From the NCBI GenBank assembly GCA_910591455.2, contig OU342809.1:9875815-9939814 (forward strand): a stretch of DNA of 64,000 bases, read 5' to 3'. Both the position numbers and the translations under genes were made by a program. This DNA is from Pholis gunnellus (taxonomy: Eukaryota > Chordata > Actinopteri > Perciformes > Pholidae). The notes under the pieces were generated by a model, which made no database searches, was not told the origin of the DNA, and worked only from the letters and a program-made list of their open reading frames with translations. Positions 23,401-36,851 of this stretch are shown one piece after another (position 1 is the first letter of the stretch; each line of letters opens with the position of its first letter).

Positions 23401-26400
23401 TTACATACAGGCTGACATCCTCCTCCTCTGTAGTAGTAAGCCCTATGGACTGTGCTATATTGAGACTGCAGAGCTAGATGGGTAAGTGCTAAAGCAAAAC
23501 TGAAGAAATCTAAAAACTGCAATCACTTATAGGTGTGAGGAAGGAAACTCTGAGACTATGATTCTTGTAGTTGATTGGTTTTGCAGAAATGTAAAGTGTA
23601 TATTAACAGTAAGCTTACTTTACTGTTACATTTCTACATCTGCAAATTTACTTTTTACATTTCTCACCAAACAGAGAGACAAATCTGAAAGTTCGTCAGG
23701 CTTTGACCGTCACCTCAGATTTGGGAGATATTACCAAACTGATGGACTTTGATGGTGAGATGAAACTCCAAAAAATTAATTAATCACTTGTGGATGTTGT
23801 GGTTTCACATGAATGGACCCAAACGCAGGACACTGACACAGAAGTTGGTGAAGTTGTAACAAGATTAATTGTGAGAACAGGCTGGGCGAGGATGAGTGAT
23901 AAAAAGGAAAGCCTAATCTGGCGAGGAGTGGTCGACAAGTCGGGGCAGATACACTGCAGGCCGATGAGAAGCAGGCACGCGTGCAAACTGGGAGGGTTAA
24001 TTAGCTGATTGCAAGCAGGTGTGTATGACGAGCAGAGAGCCTGGAGGACCACGCCCACACAAGGAGAGACAGAAGGGAGGTGCTGGAAACACAGGAGAGA
24101 GGGAAACACGAGAAACACTATACCTGCGTTCCAAACTGCATGCTTTTCCTTTTTCCTTTTAGTACATATTGCAGCTGTTCTTACAAAGTACGCACTGTTG
24201 CATGCAGTATGCATTCAATTAGGACATACTTCTTTTTCATTACATTGCACTTAGAACTTTGACCCTCTCGCTCATACATCAAATGCACAGACAATTTTCT
24301 GTGCGTTCCAATACCCATACTACCATACTGGCATAGTGGGCCAGAAAAAGAATTAGTAAAACAAAATAAATAGTATGTTAAATGCAGTATGCCAAACATA
24401 CCAAGATGTCATACTGCCCGGTCAGAAGTTTGCTATTCTGGCTATTCTTACCCACAATCGTCTGTGCAGCTGATATCTGACAGTCAAAGTTAAAGGTGCA
24501 ATGTTCTGAGGAATTAGTATGTCTCAATTTAATACGTACTGCACGCAACAGTACATACTTTGTAAGGGCAGCTCCAGTATGTACTAAAAGTAAAAAGAAA
24601 ATGTGATTTGGAATGCAGCGTGTGGGTCAGAAAAGCCAGAAAAGCATGCTGGTAAATGCGACCGGATGCAGTAGGACATCCTGGTATTTTTGTGTATCGG
24701 GACATACTAAATCTTTTTCTGGCATACAAAATAGTATGGTAGCACGGCTATTGGAACACACAGTAGGAAATAAGCAGTAGTACGGCCGTGACCATGACAG
24801 TGGACACTTCAGGCTTCTTGTATGTTGAGTTGTGACTTTGTTGAGTGAATTCAAGTCCACTGTATGAATTTTCTCCTGCAATGATGACTGGTGTGGGTAA
24901 GACTGTATTTGCTTCATTCCTCAGGAGAAGTCATTTGTGAGCCACCAAACAACAAACTGGATAAATTCGTAGGAACTTTATTCTGGAGAGACAACAAACA
25001 CCCTCTGGATAATGAGAAAATGCTGCTGCGAGGTTGTGTACTCAGAAACACTGAGTGGTGCTGTGGGATTGTCATTTTTGCTGGTATGATTTTTGTATTA
25101 ATTTGCAATCTCCAGAACTTTCAATACATTAGATCCATTAGCCATAAACCACCTTATTGTTAATGTTCTTTCAGTGCTAATAGCTGCTTCATTCCTCCAA
25201 TAGGCTTGCAAACCAAACTCATGCAGAACTGCGGAAAGACTCAATTTAAAAGAACAAGTATTGACAAACTGATGAACACTTTGGTTTTGTGGGTAAGTTG
25301 TTTGATGCTTTTACATGAAAGCTATAAATATACCAATTAATTTGGTAAGATCATGAAATCATGATCTGTATTTCAGATCTTTGCCTTCCTCTTTTGTATG
25401 GGAGTTATTTTGGGCATTGGAAACACTGTTTGGGAGAGCTGGGTTGGCAGACACTTCCAGGTGTATTTGCCGTGGGATGAGTTTCAGAGCAGTGCTGTTT
25501 TTTCTGGCTTCCTCACCTTCTGGTCCTACATCATCATCCTCAACACTGTTGTGCCCATATCACTGTATGTCAGGTAAGGACAAAGTTTATTTAAAAAATG
25601 TTACATTTAATTTCTAAAATTACCACTATTTAATAGCAAGGAAACAAACTGTATGAACTTTCAGTGTGGAGGTTCTGCGGCTCGGCCACAGTTACTTCAT
25701 TAACTGGGACCAGAGGATGTACCACAGTCTGACGGACACGGCGGCAGAAGCTCGCACCACCACCCTCAACGAGGAGCTGGGTCAGGTAGAGTTCATCTTC
25801 TCCGACAAGACGGGCACCCTCACCCAGAACATCATGGCCTTCAGCAAGTGCTCCATTAATGGACATACGTACGGTATGGAGCTTTTTAGAAATTCTTTAA
25901 AACTGTAATAGGCCTAGTAATATATTACTGTTCTAAAATCAGCCTTTTACTAAAATGTAATTAGCTTTATATTTAGAAATAATCAAATCTGACAGAATAA
26001 TTATACATATAAATGAAATGGAGAAAACTATATTAACCATAATACCACTTGAGGACCACACCCACAGGTTGATATCCAGGATAACTCCATGAAATGTGAC
26101 AATCATAACTCTGGCAAATTATGTTTGCCAATAAAATTATCAAAGTTAATTCATTTGATTTCAGGGCAAAACTTGATCAGCGGTTTCACTCTTAAAACAT
26201 GGTGTTAGTTTGAACTTCACAACATGATCCCCAGTATAGAACTAATAACCCATCACAGTGGCATTAACTGATATTACTTAATTGTTTTTCTCTTAGGTGA
26301 CATCTATGATGAATTTGATCAGAAGGTGGAAATTACAGAAGTAAGTGAGGCTTACACATTTAAAGCTATTTAACAATAAAATAATAAAACAATAACCCCA

Positions 26401-29400
26401 TGGTCCATGTTCATGTACAAGAAAACCGCCTGTGTGGACTTTTCCTTCAACGCTCACTGTGACAGAGGCTTTAAGTTTTACGATGGCAGCCTGGTTGAAG
26501 CCGTTAAACTGGAGGATCCTGCAGCGCACGAGTTCTTCAGACTGCTGGCTTTGTGCCACACCGTCATGCCAGAGGAGAAGAGCGAAGGTAAACTGTGGAC
26601 ACGATCCAGAAGTAGCAGTAATAACAGAAATAGTCGATTTAAATGGAAGTTGTGGTGCTGATTGATGTTTCTGTTTACATGAAGGACATTTGGTGTACCA
26701 GGCCCAGTCACCTGACGAAGGAGCTCTGGTCACTGCTGCTCGAAATTTTGGGTTTGTCTTCCGGGCTCGAACCCCCGAGACCATCACACTGTGTGAGATG
26801 GGACGAGCCGTCGCATACCAGCTGCTGGCCATACTGGACTTCAACAACGTGCGCAAGAGAATGAGTGTCATTGGTTAGGTCTTCACTTACAACAGCAACG
26901 ATTCATTTAGCCAAAAGTAGTCATCATGACATTATGTGTAAATTAATCATTTAGAAAACAAGGCAATTGACTTACTATTTAACAATTTGAATAATACCCG
27001 GGACTCTTAGTAATACATCTACAGCATGAAGTTAACAGCTTTTATGTTCATGCTTCTGTTTGCGTTCTGCAACCCATGCATACTTGTGTGCAAATAGGAT
27101 TTGATCAGAAAAGTAATGTTGTGTTCTCTTTGTGTGTTTTATAGTGAGAAACCCGCAGGGCCAAATTAAACTATACTCCAAAGGAGCGGACACTGTTATC
27201 TTTGACCGCCTGGATCCATCCAGTGAACACCTCATGTACACTACCTCAGAACATCTCAGTGTAAGTGTTGTTTGATTCAAAACATCACTCAGTCACTACA
27301 TATTTAATATGCATTTGTAGCATTTTATTTAAAGTCTTGTTAAAAAGAAATGAACCAGCCAAAGCACTAAAAACATCAGTGCAACTGTTATCGGTGTTTG
27401 TTTTTCGATCATTTTCCGTGCAGGAATTTGCTGGAGAAGGGCTTCGCACATTAGCTCTGGCCTACAAAGATCTCGATGAAGATTATTTTGAAGTTTGGAT
27501 GAAGAAGCTTGTGTTCGCCAGCACTGTAATTGAGAACCGTGAGGATCAGCTGGCTGTTCTCTACGAGGAGATCGAGCAGGGCTTGAAGGTAACGTTCACA
27601 TCCTTTTGTTTACATCCTTTTAAGCGATCAAACTAATAAAGCCTCTGCAGACTGACTGCTGTCCCGGTTGAAGCTTCTAGGAGCCACAGCAATCGAGGAC
27701 AAACTTCAGGAAGGAGTCCCAGAAACGATCGCCTGTCTAAATCTAGCCAACATCAAGATCTGGGTCCTCACAGGAGACAAACTAGGTAGCATAATTTACC
27801 TTAATTACCTTTTTTGACCAGAAAAGCTTGATACTGTAAAAAGCTAGATAGATGCAAATTGTGCAAAACATTTCAGAGACAGCGATGAACATCGGCTACT
27901 CCTGCAACATGCTGCGAGACGACATGAATGAGGTGTTTGTCATCTCTGGCCACACACTGCTAGAGGTGCAGCAGCAGCTCAGGTAAGTTTATGTGTGGAA
28001 CAATCTCGAAAATTCATCGCCTATAAGCAATATTTTATCAAGTTGACTGTGATAATTCTGTCATTCAGTACAAGCTCGATAAAGCTTTTACAAACATGCT
28101 AAAAATGTATTTTAACTGGCTTTCCTTTCTCCTCAGGAGTGCTAAAGAGCACATTGTCGGCCTGAGTCGAGTTAGCAGTGCAGGAGATGTGGAGAAGGCA
28201 GATGACTCAGTGTTTGAAAAAAACATTATTGCAGAGTACGCCTTAGTCATCAATGGACACAGTTTGGTAAGATACTCAAATGTGTTGCATTATATAGCTT
28301 TTTCCTCAGTTTGAATGATGATTTTATCCTCAACTTGTTTTTATTTTGGTACTGATGCGAGCAGGTTTGTTAATAAATGGTGGTTGTGTTGCTGCCTGCT
28401 GAGTCTGGCGTCTATGTACCTGCTGCTGACTGTGCTGAGTCTCTAATGAGCCGCTGAGGGCCCTCGGCTCTATTACGGGTTTTCATTGACATCCATTTCC
28501 ACAGAGAGGAGCTGCTCCCTTGCTGTGCAGCAACAGCTTGGTGGGAATGTTACATTGAGCTGTCGCCCGGCGTTTCCTCTGCAGGGGGTTGACGTTACAG
28601 GATAGTAATGATAGCTTTAATAGCTGGGATGTATGTGTTCTTCCAATAAGGCTCACGCTCTGGAGCCACAGCTGGAGCACGTCTTGCTGGACTTGGCCTG
28701 TTTGTGTAACTCAGTCATCTGCTGCCGGGTCACTCCGATGCAGAAAGCCCAGGTGGTGGAGCTGGTGAAGAGGCACAAGAGGGCCGTCACCCTGGCCATA
28801 GGAGATGGAGCCAATGATGTCAGCATGATCAATAGTAAGTCTCACTTATTGACCCAAAGCTAAATAACGGAACATGTTTAGCTTGATGTCAGTCCATGTG
28901 TCTGTCCACCAATTTCAAAGTGACAGTTGGAGCACAGTTTGCACTTTGAATACACTTCAGTATTTTAAACAATGTTTTAATATTTATTTCAATTTTTTAG
29001 TTTCAAAGGGCAGTGATCCAATCTGTGTTTCTTCCTCAGCTGCTCACATCGGTGTCGGCATCAGCGGCCAGGAGGGGATGCAGGCGGTTCTGGCATCAGA
29101 TTACTCCTTCGCTCAGTTCCGGTACCTGCGGCGGCTCCTGTTGGTGCACGGCCGCTGGTCCTACTACCGCATGTGTAATTTCTTGTGCTATTTCTTTTAC
29201 AAGAACTTTGGCTTCACGCTGGTGCACTTCTGGTACGGCTTCTTCTGTGGTTTCTCAGCTCAGGTATGAATACTGTAATATATGGTGAGCTAATTATGCA
29301 TGTCAACAACCCCATTGTACATTTGTCCGCACACTGACAACGCTTCACCTGATGGAGAACTTCTCTTGATCATAGGGGTTAGTCTGTCTCTTTTTATGTC

Positions 29401-31990
29401 TCTAGAATTACATGGTCTGTAAGCTCTGCTGACAGTGTGCTTTGTCAAATATTTCCCACCTGTTGCACATTAAATGAATTAAGAAATGGATTCTTTGTGC
29501 ATCTTAAGAGCCTCATCTACTTTTTCTGTCAGTGTGCGGGCAATTGTACTCTGAAATGGGACTGTTGATTTTGGTTAAAGCCTGGATTTAAAGGCACCAA
29601 CCCGTTCTTTCACATTTTTTTAAATCATACTGTCCTCTGTCCACAGACTGTGTATGACCAGTGGTTCATCGCCTTCTTCAATATAGTCTATACGTCTTTA
29701 CCAGTCCTGGCGATGGGACTTTTTGATCAGGTAACATTATAAATCACTGATTTACTCGATATAGTCCACATCAAATTACCTAATTATTTTGTAATAAATG
29801 TATTTCCTTTTTTTTTCTATTCAAGATATTGTCAAGTCATACAGCTGAATATCTTATTACTGTAGAGCTCACTAGTCATGATAGGTACCTAAACATTTAC
29901 AGTAGGTACTACACTTTATATAACTTAGTGTGACTAGAGCCCTGAACCTTATCATCCCATATCAATATACAATATTGTATACTGTTCATCTGTCATACTG
30001 AATTTACTATTTGCCAATCAAGCCCTCTACCCTATCTCTATATTTGTATATATATATATATATATGATAATATCATATAACAGTCATGATATCATTTTTT
30101 TTACAGGACGTCAATGACCAGATCAGCCTTCGCTACCCGAGCCTTTACAAACCCGGCCAGCAAAACCTTCTCTTCAACAAACGTCAGTTTTTCCTGTGCA
30201 CGCTGCAGGGAATGGGCACATCATTCCTGCTCTTCTTTATTCCCTACGGAGCCTTCTCTGTCATGGTGAAAGAGGACGGTTCCCACTTTTCCGACCAACA
30301 AGCGTTTGCTGTTACGATAGCAACGTCCCTGGTCATTGTCGTAAGTGTTCAGGTAAGAGTAAAAACAGACAAAAATAGCCCTGCTGATTTAAAAAAGAAT
30401 ACACTGTTTATGATGCAGGTGTCTGTTCTTAGATTGGACTCGACACACACTACTGGACAGCTGTCAATCACTTCTTCATTTGGGGGAGCCTGATCGTGTA
30501 CTTTGCCATATTATTTGCAATGCAAAGTGATGGCATATTTGGCGTCTTTCCAAGCAAAATCCCATTCGTAGGTAAGCTTAGTTCAGTTTAATACGTGTGA
30601 TGAAATCATACTGATGCATGGAAATTGAGGCTCGTTAAATGTGTGTGCGTCCTCAGGCACGGCAAGTACCTGTCTGTCAGTGAAGAGTGTGTGGTTGGTC
30701 ATTCTGCTCACCACTGTGGTCAGTGTTGTGCCCGGCTTAGCCGTCAGCTTCCTGAGAGCGGAACTCTTCCCAACTCTAACGGATAAGGTACCATAACTTT
30801 GATGCATCTACAGCGTTCTGTGCAAGCAATAAACACCTCATTAAGGCTTTATTTGAGCGCTGGAAAGAAGTACACTTTACTAGTATTCCATGCTACTTTA
30901 TACTTCTACATTACATTTCAGGAAGAAATATTGTACTTTTTTACTCTACTACGTTTGATTGACATCTAAAATTACTTTTAAGATAAAGATTAAAAAGATG
31001 GTCAGCTAATAGGATGCAATTTAAGAAAAATTATGAAAGTACACACTGTTAAAGATTAAACAGCGGTTCCCAACATTTCTGACCGGTGACCCCTTACATA
31101 AAAATAATGTAGAGTTGGGGCTCGTTGTCATGTTTCAAATATCTGAGTTGTTAGTAGTTTCACCAACAATCATTTTAAAATTACTTCATTAAAATTACTT
31201 TTTAAGACCTAAAGATGTCAAATTATCAAATATTTCCCATAAAACAAAGATGACTAAAAAGACAAATAAATGGACGCAGATCTGTGCCGAAGAACTTTGT
31301 TTCTTTCCTGCCCCAATAAGCATCTCTACAACCCTTCAGATTTATCCTGTGACACTTTGAGGGGCCCGACTCCAAGGTTGGGAACCTGTGGATACCTAAC
31401 TGTGTATATAATGTAGTTAAAACTAGTTCTGACTCAACCTTGAGACCTACATACACATTGATACATCAGTATAAACAATCTAATAATGTCATATGTTATC
31501 AGTCACAGGGGCTACTTCATGTAGAACAAATACTTTTACTTTTGATTCTTTAAGTACATTTTGCTGATGATACTCCAAAATATTGACTTGTAATGGTGTA
31601 TTCTTACATCGTGGTATTGGTACATTAACTTAAGTAAAGGATCTAAGCACATCTTCCACCATTGCTGTATTTTGACAGGTTCGTCGTCTCCAACAGTCCA
31701 GAAAGAGACAAGGACCTCAGGAGCAGAACCTGAGGAGAGTACGCAGGACGAGCTCCCACCGCTCTGCGTACGCATTCTCCCACCAACAGGGCTACGGAGA
31801 GCTGATTACCTCAGGCAAAAACATGAGGATGAGCACAGTTTCTTCTGTTTGCTCCCCTGGTGGAGCAGCACACAGCTCCACCTGGATAGAAAATATGTTG
31901 AAGAGAAAGAACAAAGTCTCTTGTGTCTCTGATGAAAACACAGGAGCACCAGAAAGCAGCCGCAGAGCAAAAACAGACTCAACAGACTGA
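20431..31990 (+). CDS. atp8b4: Phospholipid-transporting ATPase, class I type 8B (ATP8B4-like)
   Basis: P4-ATPase alpha subunit (lipid flippase). The 27 exons give 3,603 nt, 1,200 aa (human ATP8B4 1,192): 20431-20473, 22350-22408, 22506-22619, 22708-22806, 22899-22960, 23104-23176, 23411-23481, 23675-23754, 24925-25083, 25204-25292, 25377-25573, 25665-25873, 26297-26340, 26422-26587, 26685-26873, 27145-27260, 27424-27588, 27674-27785, 27877-27982, 28137-28266, 28651-28834, 29040-29263, 29647-29730, 30107-30352, 30433-30571, 30657-30787, 31679-31990. Landmarks in order: SKYNVFTFLPINLFEQFQRV; ELDGETNLK (actuator loop); VVPISLYVS in TM4; SDKTGTLTQN (phosphorylated Asp about 396); VYQAQSPDEGALV; LYSKGAD; TGDKLETAMN; GDGANDVSM. 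The C terminus keeps QGYGELITSGKNMR. The first coding exon (METKQDCG...) is inferred from phase and splice donor. No lesions. ATP8B4 fits better than other ATP8B members from the tail and the syntenic neighbours. Confidence 0.93.
22096..22154. repeat. Perfect 28-bp inverted repeat with 3-nt loop
   Basis: The left arm begins ACCTCGTTTGGAAACAACAG and runs 22096-22123; the loop is GTG (22124-22126); the right arm 22127-22154 is its exact reverse complement, ending CCAAACGAGGT. It lies in atp8b4 intron 1, about 200 bp upstream of exon 2. No transposon termini are evident around it. Confidence 0.95.
23790..24785. repeat. Nested repeats in atp8b4 intron 8
   Basis: The part at about 23790-24120 (GAATGGACCCAAACGCAGGA through GGAGGACCACGCCCACAC) resembles a dispersed fish repeat. 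From 24125 on there are inverted copies of a GCGTTCCAAT/ATTGGAACAC-type terminus: CGTTCCAATACCCATACTAC at 24303 faces AGTATGGTAGCACGGCTATT at about 24733. This suggests a hAT-like non-autonomous element with internal duplications. No transposase is present. The surrounding exons (ending 23754, starting 24925) are intact. Confidence 0.5.
30860..31670. repeat. Dispersed repeat filling the last atp8b4 intron
   Basis: Most of the intron between exons ending 30787 and starting 31679 is a repeat: TACTTTATACTTCTACATTA and ATATTGTACTTTTTTACTC at the left, and on the minus strand TTTACTTAAGTTAATGTACC with GATGTGCTTAGATCC at the right. The same family is seen at 19640, 20835, 52430 and 61190. Confidence 0.55.
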
Positions 31991-33419
31991 ACTCAACCTC
32001 TGACTAACAGAGAAAGTGTGTAAACACTGTAGGATACGATAAGCATGGCTGCAGAGGACCAAGCGCAAGGTATGAATCCAACTAGCGTACCTCAGTTTTT
32101 TTTAATTATTTGTTTAATGTGCGAACTCAGCCGGTATATATTTTCCAACAACATTATGCAAGAGTTGAAAGAATTATCTGTCCTCCTGCGTCAACTGATC
32201 CAATTCGACCTTTAAGTAGTTAGTGCCTTTATTTAACGTTATATTAATGGCATGTCCTTTTCTGATTAATTGATATTGGAACATTTCAGTACCTTGAGAG
32301 GAACCATAAACCGTCACAAACAAACTACTGTCCACATACATAAGTGACATAAGCAAGAATAAAGGTAGCCCCGAGCACCAGCACAAACATTTCTTAATAG
32401 ATTTTTGATTGTAAGCCTATGCACTGAAATTCTCCTCTCAGCCTACGTCCAAAGTGTTAAAATACATGCTTCTGTACATTCTGACATAAAGCTGCTGAAA
32501 ATGATAAGCACAACTCAATTGATTTAAAGGATTTTTACTGACTCCATATTTTGCCAATATTATACATTTGAATGATTATTATCAAACACCAAATATGATT
32601 TAATTCTTGGGCTGCGTCGCAAAAAGACCTCAAGCATTTAAACCAACAATTACATCCCATCTTATCAAGTTTGTAGTTGATTGACCAAAAAGAGTGGAAG
32701 AGAAACCTGTCTGGGTGAGCTCTGATGTGATAAAAAATCCCTGAACAGATATAAATGCAGAATGCTGCAGTTACATTCGTCACAGTACAACCATCACTTC
32801 TGTCTAATGAAGTGAAAAATTGCTCGTGTGCAGAAGTGTGCGATCGTTTAAGCACGACTTCTTTGCGCCGATTGCTCCGTGGCTCACACAGCTTTAACAA
32901 AAACACAAACCAGACACATTTTAACAGCCAGAAGAAACATGTCTGAGTGATGCTGCTCCAATGATGACTGCTTCAAACTATTCACTTTATTTAATTATTC
33001 TGAATTTCTTGCCCTTGTTAATTAATGACATTATGTTCATGTATAAAATGTAAAAAAAGGATAGATGAATGAATTTTATACAGCAGCACAAATTAGATGC
33101 GATTGTTATATTTGTCATCTTTTCTGAGCTTAACAATGTTGAGCCAGTGATATCGCTGCACAAAATACATTTATTACATACACCTTTGATTTAAAACACA
33201 AAGTATATTCCCTTTGCAAGAAATAATTCATCCCTGTAATCAATGTTCAGCCCTTATATTCCAGAATAATCTATAAAGAGTAAAGAGGTCAAATGAAACA
33301 TTGAAGTAAGGTTTACATTTTGGTTTCCTGTCATTTGTGAGTACCTTCTGAATCAAATGTAAAAAAAAGAAGCAGCAGTGTATTTGAATTAATTATTGTT
33401 GTACAAACATGAATACATT
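31991..33419. other. Convergent 3' UTR region between atp8b4 and galk2
   Basis: atp8b4 (plus) and galk2 (minus) converge here. A candidate atp8b4 poly(A) signal AATAAA is at 32358-32363. Candidate galk2 signals on the minus strand are at 33170-33175 and 32986-32991. No additional coding exon is supported. Confidence 0.5.
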
Positions 33420-36400
33420 TTACTCTGTGAGGAAAATTGCAGCTCCCCCGCCTGGCTTTGACACAAACAAACTCTGTTTTTCCATCGCTGCTCTGCGTGG
33501 ATCGGGGAGGTAGTAAGCCTCGCTCACTGCTTGTAAGTAAGACTCAACCTTCTCACCAGGAACCATTGAAACAGCACAGCCGCCCCAACCTGCTCCTGTC
33601 AGCCGGGAGCCCACTGCCCCCGACTTCCTGTCACCGAGAGATAAAAGAAACGGCTGTTAAGTCAGTATTTCAGTAAAGACAATCATTCTCTGCTTTATAC
33701 AATACCCACCATAGCAGCTAAATGCATTTCAGCCACACAACTTGAAAATTGGTCTAAAGTTGGTTGTTTGTCACTTTTTTTTTATTGGTTAGGTCTCCAA
33801 AACTGCATTGGCTAATATTTTGTATTTTGCCATCTGTAATAGCTGTGATCTGTACTCACAGACAGATGTCCACCAGTTGATCCAGTTCAGGGCAGCTGCA
33901 CTCATACAGGTCTCTGCAGCTTGCGTGGCTCTGGTTCATCAGGTCTCCCAGTAGCCGTACGGATTCGGCAGGTTCAGAGTCGCACACGCTCTTAAACCGC
34001 AGCACGCGCGCAGCTTCACCGTACACGTGCTTGGCTCGCTGGTGCAGCTTGAAATGCTTCACTGAGAGAGGAGAAGAAGAGACGGGTGTTTGTCAGGTCA
34101 AATATCTGCTCAGAACAAACATCCTGCTTGTTTGCTAAATTGGACATGATTCAGTTCAGAGATGTCAACATACAAAGATGTTTCTGTGTACTGTTGCTCA
34201 CCATGCTGAGTGTTGGCGCTCAGCAGCTCTGTGGAAAACTGCTCAGAGGTGACGCCCAGCTCCTTGCAGATCTCTTCTCGGCTGTAAGGCTCAGGATGCA
34301 ACACCTCGTCCACCAGAGCCAGCATCTCCTCCAGGGAGACCTCCAGCTCTGTCTGAACCTGCACCAGCTTCAACAACCGGCTCGAGTCCAGACCTCGTGC
34401 TTGTGCCAGTATCTGAGTCCAAACCCGCCAAGACATTGGAATTTGAGATTATTTACTGCCCTCTCTTCACTTGAACTATATTGATATTCACACATATTTG
34501 CTGAAGGTCTGTCATCAGGATTGTCAGTAGAAACAACAAACTCTCCTGTTTCTGAGTACATTGCTTCACTTACATGCTAAATCTTTTAATATATCATGAT
34601 TATAATGTTACTAGGCAGCTTAATTAAATAAAAAAGCTGGACAATAACTCCCGTTTTAACTGCTTAATAACGTATGGTGCTAAAGTTACATAATAATCCG
34701 TTTTATAACATTTCTGTTGTATTTTTCAGTACTGTGCTTCTCTTAAATTCAGAACTGCACCAAACCTTAATGCTGTAAAAGAACACCCTCATTGGAGATT
34801 TATCAAAGTGTTTATGAACTAAACATTTGTTGTTGACCGGATTTAAAAAGCACAAGGTCCTACAGATTACTGCTTCTAACTCTGTTTGGCTAGTGATCCC
34901 TGAAAACAAAGTCAAGCCTTCACATTACTACCATCATAGGATGTACATGCAACATAAAGTGTAATGAAGGTAAAACCAATTGTTTTATTATTATTTACTC
35001 AGTTTGTTTGATTTGATTCATTTTAAGTGGAATGTTTAAGATATTGACCTTTGTGGCGATTCGACACTCCACCACACGGATGTTGAAGTGAGAAGAAGCA
35101 GCTTTGTTCATCTCAACGCAGCAGTTGGAGATCACAAACACGGCGCCATCTGGGAGCTTGACATCAGTGGCCCTCAGAGGCTGGAACTCTATCAGCTTTG
35201 CCTGATGGGTTATTGAAAAGAAGTAAAGTAATAGAACAAGTGGTAACTGTTGAATACGTGGAAAATTGAAAACAAAGCATTATTCAAGTCACTACTTATA
35301 TAAGGTACTTTACACCAATCAAACATACATTTCTTCTTGCATTATTCTGGAGACATTTATTTTCTGTATTAATAGCTTGGATGAAAAAATGACCCCGATC
35401 AACTTGTACCACTTGTTTGAGCAAATGTACTGAAAGGACAGCGACATACAGTTCCTTTCTCGGCCAGGAATGAGATGGACTGGTCCATGCCGCCTCCCTC
35501 TGTGCCAATGTAGCGCTCACTTTTGGCACAAATCTCAGCCAGTGCCACCTGGAGGATTCAGAAAATAATGAGAAAAGGACTAAATAGAACATTTGAAATA
35601 ACAAATACTCTCTTATATTGACTACTGGCATGAAAGTGAAGCACGTTATAGGTTAGCTCAGAAGTTTACTTGTACTATATCACACTTTTTCCTGCATGAA
35701 TATATATATATATATATATATATACAGTGTTTTGAAATGATATGCTTGTACTGTAAAGCGTTTGACCTTGGAGAGGGACTTTTGATTGGCCTCCACTGTT
35801 ACGAGCCCGGCACAGCAAACTAAAGCACTAGAACTGGAGAGGCCGGAGCTCGGAGGAATGGTTCCATCTACGACACATGACATCCCTGATAACTGAGCAA
35901 TGCCAAACTTCTCCTGTAAAAGAAACACAACGGGAAGTTTACTTCAGTAAATTTGCAGAAAGTATCACTTTGATATTGCATACCAAATTGTCACGAATGA
36001 AGAATATGTTGATCTTACCTGAATACCTTTTACTCCACAGAGAAAGTAATAATGCCACTTTGGATTATCTCTGTCTATGGCAATGTCCTCTGAACATGAC
36101 ACAGTGAAATCCCTGCACACACAGTTGATGATAATGTACATTTGCGATTTAAGCTCCTGAATCAACTACACAAGCACAATGTACTGTTAATATTCAACAA
36201 TGATCATGGGTGTTCAAGCCTTACTTGTACTGAGGATTTGTGTTGGCCAGTGTGATTGTCCCTGAATTGTTCACTGAGACAGCCGCCAGGATATCCCGTT
36301 CAATGGCCATCGGAAGAACAGAATAGCCACAGTAATCGATATGCTCTCCTATTAAATATGACACATTTGAAAAAGGGGTTATCGTTAGTAGAAGCCACTC

Positions 36401-36851
36401 GTCTAACTATTAATACAAGCATTTTATTGAGTTTATAGAGTATCGAGCAAATAGCGAAAATGTATCTGAAAAAACTTTTTCTCAGCGTTTTCATAGTGTC
36501 ACTTGTCACGTGTTCTTGTAGTCCATTGTATCTCGTGTCAATACAGCAACATCAGAGTAATATGTCAGAGTTGACAGTCCGTTGTTTTGAGTCAACTACA
36601 TCCTACAATGTAAATTTAAAGTACCTATTAGATTGACCCTTCCAGGCGCACATGCATAGAAGAGAGGAGATTCTCCATACTTTGTTTCGAAGGTGTTTTT
36701 CAAGTTTTGCAGCCTGTATAAAAAAATACAAATACAAAATGAAGTGAGTATCACATTTGTTTCCTCTCATTGACAATCCGCATGTAGCTGCTGCTACTCA
36801 CCTTTCATTGGCAGTGATTGCAGTCTTTAACTTGGGTGGGTTTGTAGCCAT
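33420..36851 (-). CDS. galk2: N-acetylgalactosamine kinase (galactokinase 2)
   Basis: GHMP-family kinase that phosphorylates N-acetylgalactosamine (and galactose at high concentration) at C1 in the cytosol. Ten coding exons in gene order: 36851-36802, 36713-36625, 36348-36225, 36112-36019, 35913-35767, 35548-35450, 35201-35049, 34412-34202, 34061-33860, 33627-33420; total 1,377 nt, 458 aa, the same length as the human enzyme. Motifs: galactokinase signature PGRVNLIGEHIDYCG, spanning the second exon junction; the GHMP ATP loop PPSSGLSSSSALVCC; GTEGGGMDQSISFLAEKG with the catalytic Asp; ATDVKLPDGAVFVISN; NQSHASCRDLYECSCPE; and GSRLTGAGWGGCAVS near the C terminus. The start MATNPPKLK matches the human start. 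Nothing is broken. The gene is divergent from cep152 with about 1.8 kb between start codons. Confidence 0.96.
35700..35724. repeat. (TA)n microsatellite in galk2 intron
   Basis: About 12 TA units lie in the intron between galk2 exons 35913-35767 and 35548-35450, 43 bp past the splice donor. Confidence 0.9.

Noticed and set aside
23780..24917. Several open frames inside atp8b4 intron 8
   Set aside because: They fall in repeat sequence and contain no transposase or other motif.
28834..29041. Substitution MINTAHIGVG in atp8b4 hinge motif (Lys in human)
   Set aside because: This position is occupied by different polar residues (Lys, Gln) in P4-ATPases and spans an exon junction, so it is not taken as a lesion.
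32046..32071. ATG followed by GCTGCAGAGGACCAAGCGCA and a GT donor, like a first coding exon
   Set aside because: It lies 55 bp after the atp8b4 stop and no matching downstream exon could be found; most likely 3' UTR.
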